Positions 17,275 to 25,897 of a DNA stretch of 64,000 nt are shown here, piece by piece. Source of the DNA: an uncultured Bulleidia sp. (GTDB taxonomy: Bacteria > Bacillota_I > Bacilli_A > Erysipelotrichales > Erysipelotrichaceae); the NCBI GenBank assembly GCA_934725105.1, contig CAKVBD010000007.1, forward strand, positions 1-64,000, given 5' to 3'. The position numbers and the translations under genes are program-made. The notes under the pieces are model-generated. The model saw only the letters and a program-made list of their open reading frames with translations. It was not told the DNA's origin and did not search any database. Positions within the stretch are counted from its first letter, which is position 1, and every line of letters starts with the position of its first letter.

Positions 17275-17289
17275 TATAATGAAACAATG
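17275..17289 (+). promoter_or_regulatory. -10 element giving a leaderless regulator mRNA
   Basis: A perfect TATAAT (17275-17280) stands 6 nt before ATG 17287, and no Shine-Dalgarno is present. Transcription would start at or next to the A of the ATG. Confidence 0.6.
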
Positions 17290-18342
17290 AAGAAAACACC
17301 AGCATATATTCGTGTATATCAGAATATTTCAAATCAAATCATCCATGGTATTTATCCATATCATTCTAGAATTCCATCCAAAAGAGAAATGGCACAAAAG
17401 GAAAACTGCAGTTTGATTACGATTGAACATGCATATGAACTATTGATAGATGAAGGATATATTGAATCGAGACCAAGAAGTGGCTATTACGTTTCCTATC
17501 AGGTAGGAGATGTGTTTGAAAGTGAAGTGACACCTGTAGATATTTCTGTATCATTTGAAAATACAGATATGACTTTTCCTGCCAGTGTATTTGCGAAAGC
17601 ATGTAGAAAAGTGACAGGAATGATGGTTTCAAAACTTCCGTCTAGAAGTGAAGGAAAAGGAAATATTTATTTAAGAAATGCAATCAGTAAGTATCTTGCA
17701 CGTAGTAGAAATCTTTTGGTTTCGCCAGAACAGATTATCATTGGTGCAGGCAGTGAGTATTTGTATTCATTGATCGTGGATCTTCTTGGAAGAAGCAAGA
17801 TCTATGGGATTGAATCTCCATCGTATGAAAAAATCTATCGGATTTATCGTGCAAGTGGCGTGAAGGTGGATTTGTTGAAACTTGCGAGAAACGGTATTTT
17901 ATCAACAGAACTGGAAAGAACTCCAGCTTCTATTCTGCATGTTACGCCATATCATTCTTTTCCAACGGGTTCGACAACGGATGCATCCAAAAGACGGGAG
18001 TATATCCGATGGGCAAATGCGCATCAGGCAATTATTGTGGAAGACGATTATGAATCTGAATTTACAAAATCCATCAAATCACAGGAAACTTTATTCTCTT
18101 TAGACCCGCAACATGTGATTTATATGAACACTTTTACAAAAACAATCTCGTCATCAATTCGAATTGGTTATATGATATTACCAGAAGATTTACTAAAAGC
18201 TTATGAACAGACACAATCATTTCGTTCGTGCACGGTGAGTGAATTTATGCAGCTTGTTGTTGCGGAGATTTTAAACAACGGTTCTTTTGAAAGGAACCTC
18301 AACCACATTCGTAGAAAGAGAAAAACACATGAGAAAGATTGA
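17287..18342 (+). CDS. MocR/GntR-type regulator, C-terminally truncated
   Basis: 351 residues. An N-terminal GntR winged helix (about residues 1-70: IPSKREMAQKENCSLITIEHAYELL then GYIESRPRSGYYV) is followed by a fold-type I aminotransferase-like domain. The PLP-binding lysine is K285 in NTFTKTISSSIRIGY. MocR proteins normally run to about 450-480 residues; here the frame stops after SFERNLNHIRRKRK, losing the small C-terminal subdomain. The start at 17287 is favoured because relatives begin at KKTPAYIRVYQ. The cupin gene begins inside the last 14 nt. It is divergent from the MATE exporter and may sense a PLP-related or amino acid signal, or be a remnant. Confidence 0.8.
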   Translation: MKKTPAYIRVYQNISNQIIHGIYPYHSRIPSKREMAQKENCSLITIEHAYELLIDEGYIESRPRSGYYVSYQVGDVFESEVTPVDISVSFENTDMTFPASVFAKACRKVTGMMVSKLPSRSEGKGNIYLRNAISKYLARSRNLLVSPEQIIIGAGSEYLYSLIVDLLGRSKIYGIESPSYEKIYRIYRASGVKVDLLKLARNGILSTELERTPASILHVTPYHSFPTGSTTDASKRREYIRWANAHQAIIVEDDYESEFTKSIKSQETLFSLDPQHVIYMNTFTKTISSSIRIGYMILPEDLLKAYEQTQSFRSCTVSEFMQLVVAEILNNGSFERNLNHIRRKRKTHEKD

Positions 18343-18997
18343 AGATATATATTTCATTGATAAAAACAATGCTCCTCAACCGCATACAATTATTGAAAAT
18401 ACTTCGTTTAAGCAAAATGGGTATCGTATTACTCATTTTTCTATGGGAGCAAATACTGCTGGCTCTCCAGAGAGATATCATCATATTGCGATATATACGT
18501 GTAATATTGGAACATTGCATTTGAAACACTATATTGATAGAAATTCTTATGAAGAAATCGTTTTAAAGCCAGGAGACTTCTGGATTCGTCCAGCCCATAC
18601 GTTAGTGAGCTGGTATGCAGAGGAGGATACTGTATTTACAGTCTTATCGATGCGCTATACTGCGAATTTCTGTGATGGAGACATGCTTGGAAAAACTTTA
18701 TCAATTAATCATTTAATTGATAAGAATGAATCTGATATTGCTCAGAAAAGACTTGTGGATGATGAACAATTCAAGTTAGATGCAATCCATATGGGGAAAA
18801 ACAGTCGACTGGAATTGAGCAGTAATGATAATTTAATTATTTGTTCCATAGAAGGAAAATGTGCTTTGCTTTACCATAATCGACAGATGATTATCAATTC
18901 TCAACAATGTTTCCATACAAATATAGCGGATAAAATTGTTCTTTTATCCGCAACAGATGCAAAATTGCTGCTTCTCAAATTTGTAAATCAGGTTTAA
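18329..18997 (+). CDS. Cupin-like protein, AraC-sensor-type, without DNA-binding domain
   Basis: 222 residues, soluble. The first half has a cupin look (SPERYHHIAIYTCNIGTLHLKH and LKPGDFWIRPAHTLVSWY), like the sensory domain of AraC regulators, and the second half looks like another barrel. No helix-turn-helix follows. The ATG overlaps the end of the truncated MocR gene by 14 nt in another frame, suggesting coupled translation or a deletion that fused two genes. Function not known. Confidence 0.6.
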   Translation: MRKIEDIYFIDKNNAPQPHTIIENTSFKQNGYRITHFSMGANTAGSPERYHHIAIYTCNIGTLHLKHYIDRNSYEEIVLKPGDFWIRPAHTLVSWYAEEDTVFTVLSMRYTANFCDGDMLGKTLSINHLIDKNESDIAQKRLVDDEQFKLDAIHMGKNSRLELSSNDNLIICSIEGKCALLYHNRQMIINSQQCFHTNIADKIVLLSATDAKLLLLKFVNQV

Positions 18998-19123
18998 TAT
19001 ATTTAGCGGAAATGATGTCTTCCAGGAAGAAATTCCAAACCGCTATTACAGCTGATGACTTCTGCAATGTTTTTTATCATGCAGGGAATCAGCTTTTTTG
19101 TTTGCCTGCTGGAAAGGGTGTTT

Positions 19124-20305
19124 ATGTTATTTAGTTTTGCTTTACTTTTACTTTGTGGATTATTGCTTGGAGATTTGTTTAAGAAAATTAAATTTCCACC
19201 ATTATTTGGCTTTATGCTATGTGGAATTTTGTTAGGGCCATATTGTTTCAAATTGATTGATGCTTCGATATTGGATGCTTCTGCATCGATTCGTAAGGTT
19301 GCATTGATCATCATTCTGATCCGTGCGGGATTGAATCTAGATTTGGATGCGTTAAAAAAAGTTGGCAGACCAGCGATTTTAATGTGTTTTCTGCCTGCAA
19401 CATTTGAAATCATTGGATTTGCCTTATTAGGACCAGTAATTTTACATCTTTCACTATTAGATGCATTAATTCTTGGTTCTGTTTTAGCAGCGGTATCCCC
19501 TGCAGTTGTTGTACCAAACATGTTGAAGCTTATTGATGAAGGCTATGGAACAAAGGAAGGTATTCCACAATTAATTATGGCTGGTGCATCTGTAGATGAT
19601 GTATTTGTCATTGTATTGTTTACTTCATTCACATCTCTTGCTTCTTCTGGTTCTTTAGATGCTTTGAATTTCTTGAGAATACCAACTTCCATTATCAGTG
19701 GTGTTGCTTCAGGGATACTCATTGGCTATGTATTGAATCGCTTTTTTGATGCAGTAAATTTTAGAGATACCGTTAAAGTGATTGTACTGTTATCTTTATC
19801 ATTTATCTTGGTGAAAATAGAAGATTTGTGTACTGGCTATTTTGGATATTCTGGATTGCTTGCAATCATGGCAATGAGTGCAATGATTCATTTTGAAAGG
19901 GAACAGGTATCTGTAACCTTATCGAATCAGTTTTCACAATTGTGGATCGTTGCAGAAATATTGTTGTTTGAACTTGTAGGCGCTGCAGTGGATCCTTCCT
20001 ATGCATTGCAGGCTGGTGCAAGTGCAGTTTTGATTATTGCTTTGGCGATGATTTTTAGAATGGCTGGGGTGTATCTTTGTGTTGCTTCAACTCCATTAAC
20101 AAGGAAAGAAAGACTCTTCTGTATGATTGCCTATACACCAAAAGCAACAGTACAGGCAGCCATTGGTTCTATTCCTTTAGCAATGGGACTAGCTTGTGGA
20201 AATATCGTATTGACAGTAGCCGTATGTGCTATTTTATTGACTGCTCCACTTGGTGCATTCTTTATCAATCTGACATATCAAAAATTGTTGCAGAAAAATA
20301 TATGA
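19124..20305 (+). CDS. Cation:proton antiporter (CPA family)
   Basis: 393 residues with about 12 membrane helices. Recognisable stretches are KIKFPPLFGFMLCGILLGP near the start, ILIRAGLNLDLDALKK, the broken-helix region VLAAVSPAVVVPNML and the ion-binding type segment MAGASVDDVFVIVLF with adjacent acidic residues. It would exchange Na+ or K+ for protons at the membrane. ATG 19124 follows GGAAAGGG by 7 nt; the frame is open to 19055 but the extra part is unlike the family. The 126 nt upstream hold a possible 38-codon ORF (about 19014-19133) that I do not trust. Confidence 0.88.
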   Translation: MLFSFALLLLCGLLLGDLFKKIKFPPLFGFMLCGILLGPYCFKLIDASILDASASIRKVALIIILIRAGLNLDLDALKKVGRPAILMCFLPATFEIIGFALLGPVILHLSLLDALILGSVLAAVSPAVVVPNMLKLIDEGYGTKEGIPQLIMAGASVDDVFVIVLFTSFTSLASSGSLDALNFLRIPTSIISGVASGILIGYVLNRFFDAVNFRDTVKVIVLLSLSFILVKIEDLCTGYFGYSGLLAIMAMSAMIHFEREQVSVTLSNQFSQLWIVAEILLFELVGAAVDPSYALQAGASAVLIIALAMIFRMAGVYLCVASTPLTRKERLFCMIAYTPKATVQAAIGSIPLAMGLACGNIVLTVAVCAILLTAPLGAFFINLTYQKLLQKNI

Positions 20306-20404
20306 AAGAGACATTATTTCTTTACTTTTTCTTTATTTTCTAATAACATAATAGCGTCTTTGTACCGTTGTATTTATTGTGTATCAGAGGAAGGAAAGCA
20401 ACTA

Positions 20405-20506
20405 ATGAAATTAATTGTCACATCTTTGAGAACAACAAATATCATTACAGATTTGGATGCTAGTAAACTATCCAATCTTATCAACGGTATCAAACTGTCT
20501 AAATAA
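20405..20506 (+). CDS. 33-residue leader ORF before the purine operon
   Basis: Reads MKLIVTSLRTTNIITDLD and continues to a TAA at 20504-20506, with GGAAGGAAAG upstream. It ends 9 nt before the terminator hairpin preceding purE. The position fits a leader peptide in an attenuator, but no run of a particular codon stands out. It could instead be a chance ORF. Confidence 0.35.
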   Translation: MKLIVTSLRTTNIITDLDASKLSNLINGIKLSK

Positions 20507-20515
20507 CGATGAAAT

Positions 20516-20549
20516 AACAGCTGATGGAATTACTCCGTTAGCTGTTTTT
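20516..20549 (+). terminator. Terminator or attenuator upstream of purE
   Basis: AACAGCT (20516-20522) pairs with AGCTGTT (20540-20546), with an inner GGA/TCC stem and T residues after. It ends 22 nt before the purE start. No purine (xpt-type) aptamer and no clear PurR box were found in 20306-20515. Confidence 0.65.
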
Positions 20550-20571
20550 GATTCTACTAGAGGAGGTTAAA

Positions 20572-21069
20572 ATGAAAAAAGTCGCAATTGTTATGGGTAG
20601 TGATTCTGATGCGCCAGTTATGGCAAAAGCAGCAAAGGTATTAGAGAGTTATGAAATTCCTTATGAAGTGCATGTATATTCTGCACATAGAACTCCTATG
20701 CAGGCTGCTGAATTCGCAACAAATGCAAAAGAAAATGGATTTGGTGTCATTATCGCAGGTGCAGGCATGGCTGCCGCTTTAGCAGGTGTTCTTGCTGCAC
20801 ATACAACATTACCAGTCATTGGTGTTCCATTAAAATCCGCAGTCCTGGAAGGAACAGATGCGTTACTTGCGACTGTGATGATGCCTAGTGGAATCCCAGT
20901 AGCAACAGTCGCAATTGATGGAAGCAAGAATGCAGCATATCTTGCTGCAGAAATCATTGCATTATCAGATGAATCTTTAGCTGAAAAGATTGCTGAAGAT
21001 AGAAAGAAGCAAAGTGAAGCAGTCTTAAAGAAAGACGCTGGAATACAGGAAAAGATCAAGGAGCTATAA
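20572..21069 (+). CDS. purE: N5-carboxyaminoimidazole ribonucleotide mutase (AIR carboxylase)
   Basis: 165 residues, the usual PurE size. The phosphate-binding GSDSD motif is at residues 9-13 and the SAHRTP catalytic loop at about 41-46; GAGMAAALAGVLAAHTTLPV follows. It makes CAIR in de novo purine synthesis. No purK is adjacent, so whether it works with PurK or uses CO2 directly is open. GAGGAGG precedes ATG 20572 by 6 nt. First gene of the operon. Confidence 0.95.
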   Translation: MKKVAIVMGSDSDAPVMAKAAKVLESYEIPYEVHVYSAHRTPMQAAEFATNAKENGFGVIIAGAGMAAALAGVLAAHTTLPVIGVPLKSAVLEGTDALLATVMMPSGIPVATVAIDGSKNAAYLAAEIIALSDESLAEKIAEDRKKQSEAVLKKDAGIQEKIKEL

Positions 21070-21072
21070 GAC

Positions 21073-22116
21073 ATGGAAAAAAGTTATTCAAATGCTTACA
21101 AAGAAGCTGGTGTAGATGTTACTGCTGGCTATGAATCTGTTGAACTCATTAAAAAGGATGTAAAGCGTACAGAAATCCCAGGTGTACTTGGTGGTATTGG
21201 CGGATTTGGTGGATTATTCGCTCCAGATCTCAAAGGATACGAAAAGCCAGTATTTATTTCTGGTACAGATGGTGTTGGTACAAAATTGAAGCTTGCTTTC
21301 TTGATGGACAAGCATGACACAATCGGTATCGATTGCGTTGCAATGTGTGTCAATGATGTTATCTGTGCTGGTGCGAAGCCATTATTCTTCTTGGACTACA
21401 TTGCATGTGGAAAGAACATTCCTGAAAAGATTGCCACAATTGTAAAGGGGATCGCTGATGGATGTGTTGAAAGCGGCTGTGCACTTGTTGGTGGAGAAAC
21501 TGCTGAACATCCAGGCATGATGCCAGAAGAAGAATACGATCTCGCTGGATTTACAGTTGGTATTGTGGATGAAAAGAATATCTTAGATAAGAAGAATGTT
21601 AAGAAGGGTGATGTGATTGTTGGATTAGCATCTACTGGTGTACATTCCAATGGTTTCTCTCTTGTTAGAAAAGTCTTTGATATTGATAATGCTGAAGTAC
21701 TTGGTAAATATAAGGATGAATTGAATGGCAAGACATTAGGAGAAGCTTTATTGGTGCCTACACAGCTATATGTCAAGCCAATCTTGAAGCTGTTAGAAGA
21801 AGTTGATGTACATTCTATTTCTCATATTACTGGTGGTGGTTTCTATGAAAATCTTCCACGTGCCTATGGTGAAAACCTGAATGCAGTCATTCATAAAGGA
21901 AGCTGGGAAGTATTGCCTATCTTCAATCTCATTCAGGAAAAGGGAAATATTGCGGAACATGATATGTTCAATACATACAACATGGGTGTAGGTATGGCTG
22001 TCATTGTTGATGGTAAAGATGCTGACAAGACAATTACATTGATGAATGAATTTGGCATCAAGGCGAGTGTCATTGGTGAAATGAGTGAGGGTGATCACTC
22101 TGTGGTGATTGAATGA
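21073..22116 (+). CDS. purM: Phosphoribosylformylglycinamidine cyclo-ligase (AIR synthetase)
   Basis: 347 residues, full length. It closes the imidazole ring of AIR with ATP. Seen are [13 protein letters not shown], the glycine-rich [26 protein letters not shown] and [15 protein letters not shown], all characteristic of PurM. The start lies 3 nt after purE, whose last codons supply the AAGGAG site. The stop overlaps the purN start. Confidence 0.96.
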   Translation: MEKSYSNAYKEAGVDVTAGYESVELIKKDVKRTEIPGVLGGIGGFGGLFAPDLKGYEKPVFISGTDGVGTKLKLAFLMDKHDTIGIDCVAMCVNDVICAGAKPLFFLDYIACGKNIPEKIATIVKGIADGCVESGCALVGGETAEHPGMMPEEEYDLAGFTVGIVDEKNILDKKNVKKGDVIVGLASTGVHSNGFSLVRKVFDIDNAEVLGKYKDELNGKTLGEALLVPTQLYVKPILKLLEEVDVHSISHITGGGFYENLPRAYGENLNAVIHKGSWEVLPIFNLIQEKGNIAEHDMFNTYNMGVGMAVIVDGKDADKTITLMNEFGIKASVIGEMSEGDHSVVIE

Positions 22117-22721
22117 GAAACATCGCAGTCATGGTGTCTGGAGGAGGAACGAATCTGCAGGCACTGATCGACGCTGAAAAAGCTGGAAAGATCCCACACG
22201 GAAAAATTACTTTGGTTATTGCTTCCAATGATTCTGCATATGCATTAGAGCGTGCAAAAAACAATGGTATTGAAGCTGTTGTTGTAAAACGCAAGGCATA
22301 TGAAAATCAGGATGCGTTTGATGATGCAATTGTTGAAACATTACATGCACATCACATTGATATGGTTGTATTAGCTGGCTATTTAAGTATCTTGGGAGAA
22401 ACAGTGATTCAGGCATATCGAGATAGAATTATCAACATTCATCCATCTTTGATTCCTTCTTTCTGTGGAAAAGGTTTCTATGGATTGAAAGTGCATGAAG
22501 CTGCGCTTGCTAGAGGCGTAAAAGTGACAGGTGCTACGGTACATCTTGTCAATGAAATTCCGGATGGTGGAAGAATTCTAAAGCAGAAAGCAGTATATAT
22601 TGAAGATGGGGATACTGCAGAAACATTACAGAGAAGAGTTATGGAACAGGCAGAATGGATCTTGTTGCCAGAAGCCTGCGAAGATATCGCAAAACAATTA
22701 GATGAAGGAGAAGACAAATGA
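22113..22721 (+). CDS. purN: Phosphoribosylglycinamide formyltransferase (folate-dependent)
   Basis: 202 residues. It transfers a formyl group from 10-formyl-THF to GAR. Visible: [14 protein letters not shown], the catalytic [10 protein letters not shown] (Asn and His) and the [15 protein letters not shown] loop with the expected His and Asp. It overlaps purM by 4 nt and the next gene by 4 nt, so the three are translationally coupled. Confidence 0.95.
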   Translation: MRNIAVMVSGGGTNLQALIDAEKAGKIPHGKITLVIASNDSAYALERAKNNGIEAVVVKRKAYENQDAFDDAIVETLHAHHIDMVVLAGYLSILGETVIQAYRDRIINIHPSLIPSFCGKGFYGLKVHEAALARGVKVTGATVHLVNEIPDGGRILKQKAVYIEDGDTAETLQRRVMEQAEWILLPEACEDIAKQLDEGEDK

Positions 22722-23419
22722 GCGTTGATTTGATTGATTACTTGAAGAATAACGAATACCCAGGTCGTGGTATCGCAATTGGCAGAACGCCATGTGGAAA
22801 AAATATTCGTATTGCTTACTGGATCATGGGAAGAAGCAGCAATTCTAGAAATAGAGTATTCTTAGAAACTGAAGATGGTATCAGAACAGAAGCATTTGAT
22901 CCAGGCAAGATGGAAGATCCTTCATTGATTATTTATCATCCAGTTAGAAAACTTGGAAAACAGACAATCGTAACAAATGGTGATCAGACAGATACAATCT
23001 GGAATGCATTAAAAGAAGGCAAGACTTTTGAAGATGCACTACGTACAAGAACATTTGAACCAGATGGACCAAACTGGACACCAAGAATTTCTGCTCTTGT
23101 GGAAGGTGCTGGTTATAAGATGTCTATCTTAAAGAGTATGAATCTTGAAGGCAGTGCTGTTGGTCGTTATTTCTTTGAATATCCAGAAGCAGAAAATGGT
23201 GTTGGTCATTTGATCACAACATATAAGACAAATGGTAATCCAATTCCTTCTTTTGAAGGAGAACCAATTCGTTGGGATATGGCTCATGAAAAGTTTGATG
23301 AATGGGCAAATCATGTATGGGAAGCATTGAATGAAGATAATAAGGTTTCTTTATATACATGTCATATGAACATTGAAACAGGCGAAACAAAAACAATGAT
23401 TTTCAATAAGAATAAGTAA
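22718..23419 (+). CDS. purO: PurO-type IMP cyclohydrolase
   Basis: 233 residues resembling the archaeal-type IMP cyclohydrolase family: YPGRGIAIGRT near the start, then AYWIMGRSSNSRNRVF and ITTYKTNGNPIPSFEGEP. It would close the ring of FAICAR to IMP, the job done by the N-terminal domain of the fused PurH in most bacteria. The next gene encodes only the transformylase half of PurH, so the pair replaces the bifunctional enzyme. ATGA overlap with purN. The family assignment is from motif memory. Confidence 0.8.
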   Translation: MSVDLIDYLKNNEYPGRGIAIGRTPCGKNIRIAYWIMGRSSNSRNRVFLETEDGIRTEAFDPGKMEDPSLIIYHPVRKLGKQTIVTNGDQTDTIWNALKEGKTFEDALRTRTFEPDGPNWTPRISALVEGAGYKMSILKSMNLEGSAVGRYFFEYPEAENGVGHLITTYKTNGNPIPSFEGEPIRWDMAHEKFDEWANHVWEALNEDNKVSLYTCHMNIETGETKTMIFNKNK

Positions 23420-23430
23420 GGAGAAAGAAC

Positions 23431-24606
23431 ATGGCTAAGGAAATTGCTTTGAAGTATGGATGTAATCCAAATCAGAAACCATCTCGTATTTATGTGGAAG
23501 ATGGTGAATTACCAGTTACAGTATTAAATGGAAAACCAGGTTATATCAACTTTTTAGATGCATTAAACAGTTGGCAGCTTGTAAAAGAACTCAAAGAAGC
23601 AACAGGTCTTCCTTCAGCAGCTTCTTTCAAGCACGTTTCTCCTGCAGGTGCTGCAGTTGGTCTTCCATTGAGTGAAACAGATCGTAAGATCTATTTTGTA
23701 GATGATGAAGAATTATCTCCAATTGCCTGTGCTTATGTGAGAGCACGTGGTGCAGATCGTATGTCTTCCTATGGTGACTGGGCTGCACTCTCTGATGTAT
23801 GTGATGCAGATACTGCTAGACTTTTAAAGAAGGAAGTATCTGATGGTGTAATCGCACCTGGCTTTACAGAAGAAGCATTAGAAATTCTGCGTCAGAAGAA
23901 AAAGGGAAACTACAATGTTGTTCAGATTGATCCTGACTATGTTCCAGAAGAAATTGAACATAAGCAGGTATTCGGTATTACATTTGAACAGGGTAGAAAC
24001 AATATCAAGATTGATGAATCTTTATTAACAAATATCATCAGTGAAAACAAGAATCTTACTGAAAATGCAAAAAGAGATTTGATGATTGCTTTGATTGCAT
24101 TGAAGTATACACAGTCTAACTCTGTTGCTTATGCAAAGGATGGTCAGTGCATTGGTATTGGTGCTGGTCAGCAAAGCCGTGTGCATTGTGTTAGACTTGC
24201 GGGTAATAAGGCTGATAACTGGTGGCTGAGACAGAATCCAAAGGTATTGGCATTGCCATTTAAGCAAGGTATTCGCAGAGCTGATCGTGATAATACAATT
24301 GATGTATATATCTCTGATGAATATGAAGATGTACTAAGAGATGGTACATGGGAAAACTTCTTTGAAACAAAGCCTGAAGTATTAACGAAGGAAGAAAAGA
24401 AGGAATGGTTAAGCAAGATGAGTGGTGTTTCTTTAGCATCTGATGCTTTCTTCCCATTTGGAGATAATATTGAAAGAGCGCATAAGAGTGGTGTTGAATT
24501 CATTGTTGAACCAGGTGGTTCTATCCGTGATGACAATGTCATTGATACATGTAACAGATACAATATGACACTTGTATTTAATGGTGTTAGATTATTCCAT
24601 CATTAA
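23431..24606 (+). CDS. purH: AICAR transformylase, stand-alone (PurH C-terminal domain only)
   Basis: 391 residues. It formylates AICAR using 10-formyl-THF. The text starts with ALKYGCNPNQKPSRIY and carries SAASFKHVSPAGAAVG with the catalytic Lys-His, then the C-terminal FFPFGDNIERAHKSGVEFIV. The roughly 130-residue MGS-like cyclohydrolase domain that begins normal PurH (about 510 residues) is missing. The cyclohydrolase step is supplied by the purO-like gene 11 nt upstream. AAGGAGAAAG precedes the ATG. Confidence 0.93.
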   Translation: MAKEIALKYGCNPNQKPSRIYVEDGELPVTVLNGKPGYINFLDALNSWQLVKELKEATGLPSAASFKHVSPAGAAVGLPLSETDRKIYFVDDEELSPIACAYVRARGADRMSSYGDWAALSDVCDADTARLLKKEVSDGVIAPGFTEEALEILRQKKKGNYNVVQIDPDYVPEEIEHKQVFGITFEQGRNNIKIDESLLTNIISENKNLTENAKRDLMIALIALKYTQSNSVAYAKDGQCIGIGAGQQSRVHCVRLAGNKADNWWLRQNPKVLALPFKQGIRRADRDNTIDVYISDEYEDVLRDGTWENFFETKPEVLTKEEKKEWLSKMSGVSLASDAFFPFGDNIERAHKSGVEFIVEPGGSIRDDNVIDTCNRYNMTLVFNGVRLFHH

Positions 24607-24624
24607 TAAAGAAGGTATAGAACA

Positions 24625-25887
24625 ATGAAATTATTAGTTGTTGGATCTGGTGGAAGAGAACACGCAGTGATCCGTAAATTAAAAGAAAATAAAGAAATTG
24701 AAAAAATCTATTGTGCTCCAGGGAATGGTGGTATCAGTGCAGATGCTGAATGTGTTGATATCAAAGCAACAGATAAAGAAAACATGGTGAAGTTTGCGAA
24801 AGAAAATGCCATTGATTTCTGTGTTGTTACGCCAGATGATCCTCTAGCATTAGGTATGGTTGATGTGATGGAAGAAGCAGGAATTCCTTGCTTTGGTCCG
24901 AAAGCAAATGCAGCAATCATTGAAGCAAGTAAAGCTTTCTCTAAGGATCTGATGAAAAAGTATGGAATTCCTACTGCGGATTATGAAACGTTTGACAATG
25001 AGAAAGAAGCTTTACATTACATTGAAGAAAAGAATACATTTCCAATTGTTATCAAGGCAGATGGCCTTGCACTTGGCAAAGGTGTATTGATTTGTGAAAC
25101 ATTGGATGATGCAAAAGCAGCTTTACGTGAAATGATGGTTGATCATGTATTTGGCTTGAGTGGAAATAAAGTTGTTGTAGAAGAATTCATGACAGGAAAA
25201 GAAGTATCTGTTCTTGCATTTACGGATGGTAATGTTGTGAAGCCTATGATTTCTTCTATGGATCATAAGCGTGCATATGATAATGATGAAGGTCTCAATA
25301 CTGGCGGTATGGGCACAATTGCACCTTCTCCTTATTACACAAAAGAAATTGCGGAAACATGTATGGAAACAATTTTCCTTCCAACTGTGAAAGCAATGAA
25401 TGCTGAAGGCAGAACATTCAAAGGATGCTTATACTTTGGATTAATGCTGACACCAAAGGGACCACGTGTTGTGGAATATAACTGTCGATTTGGGGATCCA
25501 GAAACACAGGTCGTATTACCTTTGTTGAATTCTGATTTATTTACAATCATGAAAGCTTGTCACGATGGAACATTGAAAGATGTTGATGTTGTGTGGAGTG
25601 ATGAAGCTTGTGCATGTGTCGTAGAAGCTAGTGGTGGATATCCTGTGAAATATGAAAAGGGATTTGAAATCCATGGCTTAGATGAAAATGGTCAGCATGA
25701 TGGTGTGATCGTATATCATGCGGGTACAAAGAAAGAAAACGGTAAATTCTATACAAATGGTGGAAGAGTACTTGGCATTACTGCTAAGGGCGCTACCTTG
25801 CAAGATGCATTGGATCAGGCATATGCAGCTGTAAAGGAAATTGGCTTTGAGAAGATGCATTATCGTACTGATATTGGAAAAAAATAG
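24625..25887 (+). CDS. purD: Phosphoribosylamine--glycine ligase (GAR synthetase)
   Basis: 420 residues, full length, ATP-grasp fold. It joins glycine to phosphoribosylamine. Signature blocks: KLLVVGSGGREHAV at the start, FPIVIKADGLALGKGV (ATP-binding Lys), the GLNTGGMGTIAPSP loop, and VEYNCRFGDPETQVVLP carrying the metal-binding Glu and Asn. GAAGGTA lies about 8 nt before the ATG. Confidence 0.96.
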   Translation: MKLLVVGSGGREHAVIRKLKENKEIEKIYCAPGNGGISADAECVDIKATDKENMVKFAKENAIDFCVVTPDDPLALGMVDVMEEAGIPCFGPKANAAIIEASKAFSKDLMKKYGIPTADYETFDNEKEALHYIEEKNTFPIVIKADGLALGKGVLICETLDDAKAALREMMVDHVFGLSGNKVVVEEFMTGKEVSVLAFTDGNVVKPMISSMDHKRAYDNDEGLNTGGMGTIAPSPYYTKEIAETCMETIFLPTVKAMNAEGRTFKGCLYFGLMLTPKGPRVVEYNCRFGDPETQVVLPLLNSDLFTIMKACHDGTLKDVDVVWSDEACACVVEASGGYPVKYEKGFEIHGLDENGQHDGVIVYHAGTKKENGKFYTNGGRVLGITAKGATLQDALDQAYAAVKEIGFEKMHYRTDIGKK

Positions 25888-25897
25888 GAGAAAGTAA

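Noticed and set aside
19014..19133. Possible 38-codon ORF before the antiporter
   Set aside because: Weak ribosome site, no recognisable content and overlap with the antiporter start region; probably chance.
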